A stretch of DNA of 64,000 bases from Diphasiastrum complanatum. Taxonomy: Eukaryota > Streptophyta > Lycopodiopsida > Lycopodiales > Lycopodiaceae. Each line of letters opens with the position of its first letter. Position 1 is the first letter of the stretch. Positions 35,340-47,812 of this stretch are shown here, in pieces. Below the pieces are notes generated by a model, which was given only the letters and a program-made list of their open reading frames with translations, searched no databases and was not told the origin of the DNA. Position numbers and translations under genes: made by a program. The DNA is taken from the NCBI GenBank assembly GCA_029204225.1, contig CM055106.1, positions 22,636,095-22,700,094 on the forward strand, given 5' to 3'.

Positions 35340-35357
35340 TCCCCGGCAATGATGCCA
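35340..35357 (-). promoter_or_regulatory. Primer binding site (tRNA-Asp type)
   Basis: Minus-strand TGGCATCATTGCCGGGGA, two differences from the tRNA-Asp complement, one base after the LTR end at 35359. Confidence 0.82.
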
Positions 35358-35358
35358 C

Positions 35359-35943
35359 TGTTGTGTCATCGATGTAGCATAGGGGTCCGTCGCTGGAAGT
35401 GGCAACCTCACCTTCACCTGCATAGCAAAAAGAGAGAGGGAGAGGAGAGAGAGGAGAAAGAGAGTGGAGAGAGGGAGAGAGAGAATGCCTAGGTTGAGAA
35501 AGGCTTTGGGGGCTCGAGCGCCTACCCAAAGCTATTCTATCCCAATGTAAGGAGAGAGGGAGAAGAGAGAGAGAGAGAGAGAGGAGAGAGACAGATATGG
35601 ATGGAGATGGAGAAACCAAGAGAGTTTTATTAGAATGAAAATGGAAGATGATTTACAATACAAAGGAAATGGCTCCCTCTTATAGATTTTAGAGGTGAGC
35701 CTCCTTCAATCTCATTGGCCACTTCATTGGGGCAAGGATTCTAATCCAAGCCTTTAAAATAAACACAACTTAAATCTATTGGTGCTAAGAAAGCACAAGG
35801 GCACTCACATGATTCATGTGAGTTTTAAGTTGGGCCCTTTTAGCTTTTTTATTTGCAACTTGACTTAGGGCCTCTAATGTCATTTTAGAGTTTTAAGCCC
35901 CTAGTCTCTTATTCCTAGGAATTACAACTTGCTACTTGTGCTC
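35359..35943 (-). repeat. 5' LTR of gag-only element, outer end missing (585 bp)
   Basis: Homologous to 11647-12375 from about base 145 onward. It breaks at GAGCAC (35943) against the resumed family-X LTR. Confidence 0.88.
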
Positions 35944-36556
35944 AGAACCAAGCACCAATCCTCAGGTAGGGAGCTATAAAGCAAGATGGTACATGAAATA
36001 ATGGAAGAGAAGAAAAAGTGAATATGTTGGAGTAGACACCACCTGAAAATTGTCCCTCTTTGCCATGGATTGTGAGCCACATAGACTCGGCCTTGCTTCT
36101 TGAAGATCTCCTTGAAACCATGTGTTGAGAAGACTTCTCCTCAAGCCTTGGCAAATCTCCATCATGCACTTGGATTTTTGGTAGATTTGATAATTCTACC
36201 ATCATCCTCTTGATTGAGATTAGATCCTCCTTACTCCTTACATGCAAAGGAATATTGAAAAAGCATATGGATCTGAAGATATCCAAAGTATCAACTATTG
36301 CAATCTTCTTGCCAAGTACCATTGATAAGAGATACCTCCAATTGAAGAAGTCACATGAAAAAGCACCATCTCTGTTTCTACTTGATGAAACAAGATCATC
36401 CACATGAACAAGACAAAAAAATTGATGAGAAGTAGAACACCTTGGCAATAGCTCTCCATGTGCTTTTACCAATTTAGCACCATCTTCATGAGCCTTACCA
36501 TCATGGAACATAGGTTGAGATACTCCAAGTGACTTCTCCTCCTTGAGATGATCCAA
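35942..36556 (-). CDS. Unrecognised 204-codon frame after copia gag
   Basis: Uninterrupted frame with no copia signature. Its middle has LGKKIAIVDTLDIFRSICFFNIPLHVR, a mixed hydrophobic/basic stretch. It overlaps the end of the gag relic in another frame and runs to the edge of the inserted gag-only element. It may be foreign sequence picked up by the copia element, or chance. No function is proposed. Confidence 0.3.
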   Translation of the reverse strand: MDHLKEEKSLGVSQPMFHDGKAHEDGAKLVKAHGELLPRCSTSHQFFCLVHVDDLVSSSRNRDGAFSCDFFNWRYLLSMVLGKKIAIVDTLDIFRSICFFNIPLHVRSKEDLISIKRMMVELSNLPKIQVHDGDLPRLEEKSSQHMVSRRSSRSKAESMWLTIHGKEGQFSGGVYSNIFTFSSLPLFHVPSCFIAPYLRIGAWF

Positions 36557-36852
36557 GCTCCTCTTGCCTCATAGATGGATTTCAATGTGTCCCAAGCCTC
36601 CTTGGCCGAGGTGCATGTCTCTCTCAACACTTCATTAGAAACATTCATCTTGATGATATGAAGGGCCATCCTTGGCCTCTTCTTGTAGTTTTGGACCTCT
36701 TATAGTACTTGAGGCTCCTCCTCAAGTCCTAGCACAATCTCCCTCACATATTGGAGTACCAGAATGGACTCCATCCTCACCTTCCAAATGGCATAATTGG
36801 AGGTATTCAATCTCTCACCATGCTCCAACAAAAAAGAACCTATGAAAGCCAT
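36466..36852 (-). pseudogene. Copia gag N-terminal relic (element C5)
   Basis: ATG at 36852-36850 opens MAFIGSFLLEHGERLNTSNYAIWKVRM, the copia capsid signature. A TAA after 51 codons interrupts, and the same frame continues with RMALHIIKMNVSNEVLRE...AKEAWDTLKSIYEAR, matching the gag at 51237-50977. After this the gag similarity ends (deletion). The leader is replaced by the CT/CA tract. Confidence 0.85.
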
Positions 36853-36893
36853 CTTCTCTTGAGAAATTGTCTTGCAATGGATCAAAAAGTGTT

Positions 36894-38009
<1,116 letters not shown>

Positions 38010-38010
38010 A

Positions 38011-38022
38011 CTCTCCCCCTTA
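38011..38022 (-). promoter_or_regulatory. Polypurine tract of element C6
   Basis: Minus-strand AAGGGGGAGAG just before the presumed LTR start. Confidence 0.7.
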
Positions 38023-38029
38023 GTGTGGA

Positions 38030-39410
38030 TTCTGAAAAACTTGGATCTTCATATTTAACATGTCGTTAAATCTGAGATGGTGCTCCTTTGATAAAGCTTT
38101 TGTAAAGTAATTTTCTACCATTAACTCTGTCCTGTAAAGCAATGAAACTTCCTTGATTTGCACTTTGGTTTCTGATTTGGTTGAAGATAATACTACTGAG
38201 GCCTGCTTTCAGCTATTCCATGAGATTGGGCCTTCATATAATAGGAATACAAATCCAGAAGTTGACCTTCTGGTGTCGATATCTCCTGCCCAATCTGCAT
38301 CTGTGTATCCTTCAAGAATATTGGTAGATTGGATGCCTCCATAACAAATGCTGAGATGTTTTATAGCTTGGACATACTTCATGACCTTCATGAGAGCTTT
38401 CTAATGAGATGGCCCTGGATTTGATAGGACTTGGCTGAGGGAACTGATGGAGTATGCTAAGTTGGGTCGAGTGCAGAGCATAGCATACGTGAGTGACCTG
38501 ACAATGGAGTGAAATGGATATTGCTTCATTTTCTCCTTCTGTGCCTTGGATTGTGGACATTGCTCCTTTGACATCTTCAGACTAGGATCGAGTGGGAAGT
38601 AGCTCGATTTGCAATTGATCATTCCATATTTTTTCAGCACGTTGATGAAATATCATTGTTGACTAATGAAGATTTGTCTTTGGGGTTGATCTCGATAGAT
38701 CTGGATTCCGAGATAGTAATGGGCTGACCCATATCAGTCATTTTGTACTCCTAGGCTAGAATGCATTTCGTATCCTTCATCAAATTTAGGTTGCTACTAG
38801 AAAGTAACGTATCATCGACATAGAGAGTGATGATAATGAAGGAACTGGAAACAGACTTGAAGTAAACATTCAAGTCTGCCGAGTTTGGAATAAAACCATT
38901 CTCTATTAGAAATACATTGATCTTTTGAGACTAGGCTCTTGGTGATTGTTTCAAACCATAGATAGCATTGTGAATTTTGCACACTAGGTGCTTCTTACTC
39001 TTGAGCTCATATACCTCTCTAGTTGTGAGATGTAAATCTACTCTTCGATAGTTTCGTTGAGGAAGGCAGTCTGCACATCCATTTGGTGGACTTCGAGATC
39101 AGTTGCAGCTGCAACGGAGAATATTAGACGAATCGAAGCATGTTTAACAATAGGGCTGAAGGTCTCCGAATAATCTAGATCTGAGATCTTGGAGAAGCCT
39201 TTGGCGACAAGCCTGGTCTTGTATCAATTGAGTCTTCCTTCAATATCATACTTTGCCTTGAGTATCCATTTGCATGAAATTGGGTTTCGATCCTTTGGTA
39301 GCTTAGTAACAGTCCATGTTTGATTCTCCATAAGAGAATCGAATTTGATGTCCATTGCAGCTTTCCAGCGATCAGCATCAGGTGTCAACATTGCCTCTGA
39401 ATCTGTTTTT
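38030..39410 (-). pseudogene. Copia RT/RNase H (element C6)
   Basis: Begins at 39410 with DRWKAAMDIKFDSLMENQTW, then CKWILKAKYD, KTRLVAKGF, HQMDVQTAFLN; stops and frameshifts fill the palm region (38700-38980). RNase H is readable at 38390-38209 (GYTDADWAGD, RRSTSGFVFL, PISWNS). The end before the polypurine tract is shortened. It would copy RNA into cDNA. The start partly duplicates the RT start at 39740-39870 (see the finding on a chimeric junction). Confidence 0.85.
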
Positions 39411-40970
39411 GGGTTTTTGTACAAAGTAGCAGGCCGGATCATCCATAAATCGAGATGGAGGTTGTCTGATCTTCTGGGTTGAACTTTGGTCCTCTGATGT
39501 GATTCGACTTGTCGACTCATTGTCAAAGGAGTTGGTGTCGAGCTTGTGATTAGTCTTGATTTTGAAGTTGTCGATTCTTGGACTGGAAGTTGATGGAGCT
39601 TTTTCCTTGTGGTTGATAAATTTGTCTTCCACAAAAATGACATCTCTATTGGTGAACGATTTTTGAGTGTCCATGTTGTAGAGCTTGTATGCCTTGTTAT
39701 ATGGGGAGTAGCTAATTAAGATCGATTGCTCTAATGTCCATGCCTCATTTTGCCTCATCGACTTGATCTCCTCTGACATTTTTTGCTTCCAAAATTCTCC
39801 CTCTGGACTCTGGATAGCTTCTTGGTATGTTGATGGCCCTTCAGTGAAGCTGTAGTACTCGAATTGCATGTCTTCGCTCCATTGAAGATTGTCAGAGTAG
39901 TGGTCTGGAGGTCTTCTTTGTCTTGTTGACCTTCTAGGTTCATTTTGTCACTACTCGAACGTTTCTTGTTCGTGGGGTTGATACTCTACTTCCTGATAAT
40001 CTGGAGTCTACGGCTCTGCATTCTGATTTGATGTCTGTCCTCGATCTCCCTCTTGAATAGGTAGCAATGTGAAGATCTCATGGCCTCTTTTGTCTTTCAG
40101 TCCAGGGAATGTGGACTCATTGAACTTCACATCTCTGTTTGAAACAACCTTCCTCGTGGTTGGGCTGTAGAGCCTGTACACATGTGTTCTGTTTGAATAG
40201 TTGACCATGATTGTTTGTTATGATTTGTCATCGAGTTTGTTTCTTTTTGCTTTTGGAATGTGCTTGTATGTTGCACATACAAACACTGTACATACAATAG
40301 ATCAAGATTTCTGTCTGTCCACATTTCGTATGGTGTTTTATTTTCCAGCGCTGTTGTTGTAGATCTGTTCTGCAGGTGTACAGCTATAGCTATTGCCTCA
40401 ACCCAAAATTGACCTGGCAATTGAGCCTGTGCCATCATGCATCTGGCTCCTTTGACTAGCATTATGTTTCTTCTTTCGGCAACACCATTGCATTTTGGTG
40501 TGTATGTAGGAGTGAACTGGTGTTCGATCCCCTGTTCTTCGCAGAATTTTGAGAACTTTTTGCTTTTGTATTCACCTCCGTTGTCAGATCTGAGGATCTA
40601 TATATTTTTCGAGGTGTGTCGCTTTGCAAATGCTACGAACTTCTCGAAGGAATCAAACACTTCGGATTTCTTCTTTAAGTAGTAGATTATGGTTATCTGG
40701 TTGTAATTATCTATGAACGTCAAAAAGTATCCTGAACCTGAGAGCGAATCCATCTTCATCGGTCCACAGACATCAGAGTGGACGAGCTCAAGAACCTCCT
40801 TGGATCTTCTTCTCTCATGCGTGAATGCATTTTGATGTTGCTTGCCTTTCTGACAAGCTTCGTAGAGCTCAATTTTGGGCCTTGAAATATTGAGACCTGT
40901 GATAATGTCCTTTCTGCTCATGTCATACAGGCTCCGCATGTTCAGATGATACATTCTCCTATGCCAGAGC
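39411..40970 (-). pseudogene. Copia integrase, with duplicated C-terminal/RT-start segment (element C6)
   Basis: From 40970: pre-integrase WHRRMYHLN ... ACQKGK, core with LVHSDVCGPM (first Asp), LRSDNGGEY (second Asp) and GVAERRN (Glu), then WVEAIAIAVHLQNR. A stop falls after KRHTSKNI. The C-terminal VYRLYSP...SNRDVKF segment (40210-40008) leads to an RT start (YQEAIQSPEGEFWKQKMSEEIK, 39840-39740). Then a second C-terminal integrase end (KAYKLYNMDTQKSFTNRDVIFVED) and a second RT start follow in one open frame. Confidence 0.87.
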
Positions 40971-40975
40971 TGATC

Positions 40976-41400
40976 TTAATTTTCTGAAGCATTTAATATG
41001 CTATCAGAGTTGCTGATTATCTTGGTCTGGTAGAGGTTTCCTTCTCTGCATCCGACCGTCAGCAACCTGTTCGTCGTTTTCTCGATCATACGACATGTGT
41101 TGTCATCGAACAAAACTTGAATGCCAAGATCTGCCATCTTGGAGACAGATAGCAGATCTTTTCTGAGTGAGGGCACATAGAGTGCTCCTGGCAGTTCTGC
41201 TTGGCCTGACAATGTTCGCATCTGTAGAGTGCCGATGCCTTTGACATCGTGTCTGCTCCCATCACCTATAATCACTGCTTTGTTGTTTTCGAGCTCTCTA
41301 AAGTCGATCAAGATCTTCTTGTTGCAGGTGATGTGTGACGTTGCTTCTAAATCAATGACTACATCGTAGTCATATTCAGTGTAGCTGGTTGAAGCTTTAT
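40976..41400 (-). pseudogene. Copia protease (element C6)
   Basis: The copia order gag-protease-integrase holds. The catalytic DSGATxH is changed to DLEATSH (41350-41375), so the active-site Ser and Gly are lost. The body has the usual GDGSRHDVKGIGT and LYVPSLRKDLLSVSK motifs. The 111-codon frame 41311-40976 is open. Confidence 0.85.
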
Positions 41401-42282
41401 CGAGTATTGTGAAAGCTTCGTCACCTCTATCAACATCCTTTGATGACTCTGCACATTAGCTTTTTCAGTTTTATTCTTTCTTTTTGGGTTGAATCTGCAA
41501 TCATATACAGAATGCCCATTCTTCTTGTAGTGCATGCAAGGTATTGTTGGATTGAACCAGCATTTGTTGGCCGTATGGCCTGGTTTGTGGCAGTGATCAT
41601 AGGAAGACGATTGTTGATTCGAGAACTTCATCTTCTCGAATATTGGCTTGTTCTTGTTCTTCTTCTTTCCTTTCGTGAAGAGGGCCTTCTCTTGATCAAT
41701 GCTTCTCTCTTCTTCGTCTCTCATCAGTCTCTCATCAGCGACAAGACTGATTGCTTTGTCGAATGTCATATCTGGTAGACTCAGTATGAGCATTCTCAAT
41801 GGCTAATAGGACATCGGTAGAGATTTCATGAAGTACATCAACTGTTGTGGTGCTAGGACCTCGTGCTCCTGTCTTGATGCAGCGAGCTGAGCAAAGATCG
41901 TTCTAATCTTCTCAACGTGCTGATCCAACTGGTTGCCATCCTATCGTATGGATTGCAGCTGATTGTGAAGGTGCATGACTGAAGCTGCAGTCCTCACTTC
42001 ATAGTTCTGCTTTAATCTTTTCCACACTACATGGCTACTTTTGCAGTCTTCAATATGCAAGAGTAGATCTTCATTTATGGACGAAACTATGATCGCCATT
42101 ATGCACTCATCTTTTCTGATCCATTCAGCTCTCCTCGGGTCTCCCTCAGGCTACACCTTTGAGAGTTCGGTCACCGACTAGATGCCTTTGCCCTTCAGAA
42201 GTGTTTTGATTTTGAATTTCCAGATTCTGTAATTTGCGCCATCAAGACTGATTGCTACTCTTGTCTGGATTGTTGTAGCCAT
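41359..42282 (-). pseudogene. Copia gag (element C6)
   Basis: ATG at 42282-42280 starts MATTIQTRVAISLDGANYRIWKFKIKTLLKG, a near twin of the gag at 21899. Stops follow at 42180-42178, near 42165, 41944 and 41804. The C-terminal part (41799-41359) is open, with two knuckles that have each lost one Cys to Tyr (YDHCHKPGHTANKC and CMHYKKNGHSVYDC). An ARM-like Lys-rich tail follows. Confidence 0.87.
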
Positions 42283-42335
42283 ATTATGTTGTCTAGAAGA
42301 ATCACTACTTAGATATCGGTAGTGATAACCTGTGT

Positions 42336-42347
42336 GCTCTGATACCA
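42336..42347 (-). promoter_or_regulatory. Primer binding site (initiator-Met tRNA) of C6
   Basis: Minus-strand TGGTATCAGAGC next to TGTTGCGAAAGC at 42348. Confidence 0.9.
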
Positions 42348-42639
42348 TGTTGCGAAAGCAAAACTGTTTTTCTTTTTCTTTTTCATTTTCATATTCACGA
42401 ACAATTTTGTGTCTTTGAATTTTCTTTTGCGCGGAAGTTTCACAAGAACCTAGACACACAAATGCACATCACAAAACACATTCTATTTTAGCAATCAAGA
42501 CAAACGACGCAAGACAAGAAGATGCACGAAAATAGAGCAACTGTATTATGAGTTTAATTTTTTAGAGCGAGATCGTCAATGTGTCACTCGTTGGCAAAAT
42601 GACACTCTGCTCTTTCGTTGTGTTCTGCTTGTTGGTCGT
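42348..42639 (-). mobile_element. Copia 5' LTR of C6, inner part
   Basis: Begins TGTTGCGAAAGC beside the primer site. It runs into the minisatellite near 42640, so its outer end is not seen; the array may have grown within or replaced it. Confidence 0.6.
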
Positions 42640-45208
42640 AGAGACCGCAGAGATTGCAGATGACCGCAGACGACCGTAGATGATTGCAGACGACTGTAGA
42701 TGACCACAGAGGACTGTAGATGACCGCAAATTTCCACAAATGACTATAGCTGGACCGCACTAGAGACCGCAGAGACCGTAGAGTCTCGTAGAGGTCGCAG
42801 ATGACCGTAGAGAACCGTATATGACCGTAGAGGTCGCAGATGGTCTCAGAACCTTCCACCACGACAGGAGAAACGCAGACGGACCGCAATAGGGACCGTA
42901 GAGGATCGTAGATATTGTAGAGGTCATAGATGACCGCAGAGGATCGCAGACGACTGTAGATGACAACAAAGAACCGTAGATGACCGCAAATGACCATAGA
43001 CGACCACAGCCGGACCGCACTAGGGACCGTAGAGGCTTGCAGAGGTCGTAGATGACCATAGAGAACCGTATATGATCACAGAGGTTGCAGATGGCCTCAG
43101 AACCTCCCGTCGTGGTGGGAGGACCACAGACGACCACAACCAGACCACACTAGGGATCGCAGAGACTGCAGAGGCTCGCAGAGGTCATAGATGACCGTAG
43201 AGAACCGTATCTGACCGTAGAGGTCGTAGATGGCCTCAAAACTTCCCGCCGTGGCAGGAGGATCTCAGACGACCACAACCGGACCGCGCTAGGGACCGTA
43301 GAGGACCCTAGAGACCATAGAGACCGTAGAAGTTGTAGATGACCGTAGAGGTCGCAAATGGGCTCAGAACCTCCCGTCGCATTGGGAGGACCGTAGGCGA
43401 CCACAACCGGACCGCACTAGGGACCGTAGAGATCGTAGAGGCTCGCAGAGGTCGTAGATGATCGTAGAGAACCGTATATGACCGCACTAGGGATCGTAGA
43501 AGACCCTAAACCCTAAAACTATGTGGGCAGATGACCGCCGAGGACCATAGAGGACCGTAGATGACCGTAGAGGTCACAGATGGGCTCAAAATCTCCCGCC
43601 GCTGCGGGAGGAGCGTAGACAACCACAGACGGACCGCACTAGAGACTACACAGGACCGTAGAGACCGCAGAGGCTTGCAGAGATCGTAGATGACTGTAGA
43701 GAACTGTATATGACTGTAGAGGTCACAGATGGCCTTAAAACCTCCCGCCGTAGTGGGAGGACTGTAGACGACCACAGATGGACCGCACTAGAGACCATAG
43801 AGAATCATACAGATCACATAGGTCGCAGATGACTGTAGAGGACCGCAAACGATTGTAGATGACATCAGAGGACCATAGATGACCGCAGAGGATCGTAGAT
43901 AATCTCAGATGACCGTAGACGACCACAGCCGGACCGCACTAGAGACCGTCGAGGACCATAGAGACCATAGAGGCTCGCAGAGGTCGTAGATGACCGTAGA
44001 GAACCATATATGACCGCAGAGGTCGTAGATGGCCTCAAAACCTCCCGCCGCGGTGGGAGGACCGTAGATGACCACAAACGGACCGCACTAGAGACCGCAT
44101 ATGATCGTAGAGTTCGAAGGGGGCCGCAGAGGTTGCGTTTTGGTCGTAGAGGTTGCAGAGGACCACAGAGGGACCTCATTAGGGACCGCAGAGGACCGCA
44201 AAGACTGTAGAAGTCGAAGACGACCGTAGAGGGACCGGAGAGGACCGTAGAACTTAGAACCTCTTGCCACGGTGGGAGGATTGTAGAGGGACCACATTAG
44301 GGACCGTAGAGGATCGCAGAGGTCGTAGAGATTGCAAAGGACCGTAGATGGTTGCAGAGGTTGCAGATGGGCTTAGAACCTCCTGCCGTGGTGGGAGGAC
44401 CGCAGACAACCACAACCGGACCACACTAGAGACCGCAGAGGACCACAGAGATCGGAGAGACTCATAGAGGTGGTAGATGACCGTAGAGAATCGTATATGA
44501 TCGCACTAGGGACCGTAGAGGACTCTAAACTCTAAAACTGTGGACAGATGACCATAGAGGCCCACAGAGGACCGCAGATGATCGCAGAGGTCACAGATGG
44601 GCTCAGAACCTCCTGCAGCGATAGGAGGACCGCAGGCGACCACAGACAGACTGCATTAGGGACCATAGAGTTCACAAAGGTCGTAGATGACTGTAGAGAA
44701 CCATATATGACCGCAGAGATCACAAATGGCTTTAGAACCTCCTGTCACAGCAGGAGGACCATAGACGACCACAATCGGACCGCACTAGGGACCGTAGAGA
44801 TTGTAGAGGCTCGTAGAGGTCGTAGATGACCAAAGAGAACCATATATGACTGTAGAGGTCGCAGATGGCCTCAGAACCTCCCGCCGTGGTGGGAGGACCG
44901 CAGACAACCACAGACGGACCGCACTAGGGACTGCAGATGATCGCATAGTTCGTAGAGGATCGTAGAGGTCGTGTTTTGGTTGCAAAGGTCACAGAGGACC
45001 ATAGAGGGACCGCATTAGGGACCATAGAGGACTGTAGAGACCACAGAGGTCGTAGAGGACCGCAGAACTCAAAACTGCCCACCGTAGCGGGAGGATCGCA
45101 AAGGGACCACATTAGGGACCATAGAGGACCGTAGAATTTGCAGAGGACCGCAGATGACTATAGAGGTCGCAGAGGATCATAGAGGGACCGCAGAGGTCAT
45201 AGATGATT
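42640..45208. repeat. Minisatellite of about 10-bp GACCGYAGAK units with hairpin modules (2.6 kb)
   Basis: The strand reads as degenerate GACCGTAGAG/GACCGCAGAT units throughout. Thirteen times a CCTCCCGCCGYGGTGGGAGG-type imperfect palindrome interrupts the run, at about 42848, 43102, 43241, 43371, 43592, 43741, 44041, 44261, 44380, 44610, 44740, 44878 and 45066. GGACCGCACTAGGGACC usually follows within about 30 bp. Frames through it give Leu/Ser/Arg repeats with no gene. Confidence 0.93.
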
Positions 45209-45649
45209 AATTGACATCTTGAATTTTTCTTGTCCATTTTTTAAAATGGATTTTGCCAAAGTCCTAAATTAATTGATATTGTGTTCACCCTACCCTAATA
45301 AGTGTTACTTTAGACTCTTGATGAGATACAACTGGAAAGCGTGGATATGCTCAGGAGTATGGGCAGTAGGGCTTGACATACCTTGCTCTGTAAGAGTCAC
45401 TTGGGTTACCATAGCATGGATTTGCTCTAATACTAGCACATGTGTCCACACCAAGTCTTTTGGCTAAGCAAAATGTAAACGGTTAAAACTATTCATACTC
45501 TTTTTATAGCAAAAAAGGCAACTGATATGGGCCAACTACTCGTAAACTCTGTTGTATGAAAAAGGCCATTGAGTTGCATAAATTTATCATTTACACTAAT
45601 AGGGCCACATATTCTTCTGCTAGACTTGAGGATAAGATTCTTTGCTTGA
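45209..45649. other. No gene recognised
   Basis: A/T-rich spacer between the minisatellite and the pseudo-frame at 45650. Confidence 0.5.
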
Positions 45650-46771
45650 TTGATCTGCTTGACTATTGACTGGGTAAAGATTTTTTTTGAGTTTGTTAAG
45701 AAGAAAGAACCTTTGAACTTAGTGGAAAATCTTTATAGTTGTCTTAATGATTTTGTTGAAAAGTTCAAAGAGGAGAAAAAGCTCTATAATTCGCACAACA
45801 GAAAAGTGTTCATGTGTCTTGAAAATGAAAATGATATTACTCTTGCTTTTACTACCCCTTCTGCTTCTGATGCTCCTTCATTTCCGCACCCTCTAGTCTT
45901 TACTGATGACCTTGACGAGGATAGTGCCTCTCAACTCCAGATCTTCTCTCAAGACATTTGCGATATTGGTGACCTTTTCTCTTATGATTTCTGCCAATCT
46001 AAAAGTTGCCAAGTTCCTTTTGTTCCTACTAGAATCATCGAGTTCAAATCCACTCTCACATCTTACAAACTCTGGAGTCTTCCTTCTGTTAATTTCCTTT
46101 CATCTATCCCTATTGATCTTTGAATCATGATGACTCATTTGACATAAAAAGAAATACAAGTCTGCAAATTGGCCGCCCTGCATAAGAATCCTTTACTTGG
46201 GACCCCCATTTCTTTTGACACCATTATTCGCATGAACAAATTCGAACCCTCTCGTTGTCCCTCTGAGCAAACCTAGGCCAAAACTAGAGGACACTTTGAG
46301 ACTGGCTTCAATAGAATGAACCTACAACAAGCCAAAATCTGGAACTAGAAAAGATCTTTTTTCAAATGTAGATGCCGTGAAAATTGCAAAAATAGCTCTT
46401 CCATTATTTGGTTTTTGATCATGCTATCTGGTTCATTATGAATAACCTTGCCAAATTCTTTCTTGGTTCTTCCCTCCAAAACCTGATGAATGAATTTTTC
46501 ATGTGGCTATATAAACCTGCTAGGGATGTAGTGAAATCACATATAACTCTTTATCCACCAGTATATGATTGATGCTTCCATCAAACTTGCAAAAGCCTCA
46601 TCTGTCAAACTTCTTGCACCTTCGAGAGATGCCGAAAATATCCGAGAAATAGAGCACCTTCTAAAACGGCCTAGCTTTTCTACCCTCCAAGATAAGTACT
46701 TCAAGAACACGAACAAAAGAGATGGCTCTTTCAATCTTAACAATTTGAACTCAATCATTTCTAGATCATGA
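45650..46771 (+). pseudogene. Unrecognised decayed reading frame, about 374 codons
   Basis: One plus-strand frame gives long protein-like stretches separated by about 13 stops, mainly from 46124 to 46550. The first 157 codons (to 46123) and the last 68 (46565-46771) are open. The product has an acidic centre (TDDLDEDSAS) and a C-terminal Lys/Arg-rich helix. The sustained frame suggests former coding. I recognise no family; retroelement gag is possible. Confidence 0.4.
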
Positions 46772-47022
46772 ACGAGAAACAAAAGCGATTTTCAGATTTC
46801 AAAGGAAAGGAAGGACAAAGCAGTCGCACCAAGGATGATCTCACCAGTCAAGAAATTGAATTTTTACAGATCCTAATCGATGTGCAAGATGAAGAAGGGT
46901 CAATTAGAAGGCAAATCAGTATTTCAGTGACCAGCCGTCTTCAATTTTTCACTATAGCAACACCGGGAGGTTTTTTTAGCATTTATGTTACCGTAGTAGA
47001 GTTTTTGAGTTTATCCATGTGA
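46768..47022 (+). other. Small frame after the decayed reading frame, unrecognised
   Basis: An ATG at 46768 overlaps the previous stop and opens 84 codons, charged at the start (EKQKRFSDFKGKEGQ) and hydrophobic at the end. It may be a continuation by frameshift of the same decayed protein. Confidence 0.25.
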
Positions 47023-47800
47023 AGCACTTTTATGCTTACATTTTACGTAGACTTTTTGGTATTGTAGACGAACTCTTTCATGCTATCACTTTCGGCTGGT
47101 CTTACTACCAAGTGTAAAATGTGAATGGTGTTTTCCTTATAATGTTTTTTGCGAATTTGATATAGAAAACCTTCACTTTCAAAAGTTTCATAAAAATTAT
47201 CTCAAAAAAATTTGTTGTATGCATAGGTTGTTAAAAGTTCATTCTTACGAAAATCATTAGAAAATGGCCTAAACCATATTACTTTAAGACAAGCTAATAT
47301 GAACAAAGTTTCTTCGGAACTCTACGACTTTCGATAGTTTTTTCAATTTATATTAAAAAATTTGGTTTCCTATTATTGCATGTTAAAAAATTCATTCACT
47401 CAAAATTTCGTACACAATTTGAATTAATCATAAATTTTAGGTTTATTTTATTTTCAGATAAAAAATAATGTGCATGTTTTTAAAAGAGACTGAAAAGTGC
47501 CAAATTCTAACAAGAATTTTTTTTGGGTAATTTGCAACATTACTCGGTTAATACGCAACGGTGTTAGCTATCAAGCATCATTTTTGGATTATTCTTGGAG
47601 GAGAACCAAAAGTTCAAAGTTGGTTGATTCTCACATGTGTCTGAGCACTGAATTTCGTGTACCAAGCCAATCAATGTGGTTATGACCCCCCTTGATCCTA
47701 AAATCACAAAGATAGCAAAGGAGATGCAACTACCTTCTCTCAATCTTGATTTCAAGGCAAAAAATCATACTCTTGATAGATGCATGGATATCTTAGGTAG
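47023..47800 (-). other. Leader of family-X copia element; no gene seen
   Basis: 47740-47800 (GATGCATGGATATCTTAGG part) matches, in reverse, the leader after the primer site at 62623. The remainder is A/T-rich and non-coding. Confidence 0.45.
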
Positions 47801-47812
47801 GCTCTGATACTA
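47801..47812 (-). promoter_or_regulatory. Primer binding site, one mismatch (initiator-Met tRNA)
   Basis: Minus-strand TAGTATCAGAGC, one difference from the usual sequence, next to the LTR start at 47813. Confidence 0.85.

Larger units (their letters stand above)
31489..35943 (-). mobile_element. Second gag-only retrotransposon copy, rearranged
   Basis: Same LTR, leader repeats and gag as the element at 11647-17013, on the minus strand. The 5' LTR lacks its outer 145 bp or so together with flanking DNA, and the 3' LTR is reduced to 210 bp by an internal deletion. It has fewer leader repeat units (about 3, at 34390-34850) than the plus-strand copy (about 7). Confidence 0.9.

Noticed and set aside
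42584-45112. Many Leu/Ser/Arg-rich frames on both strands in the minisatellite
   Set aside because: A 10-bp unit cannot keep one protein repeat, and stops fall at random; they are by-products of low stop density in GACCGYAGA sequence.
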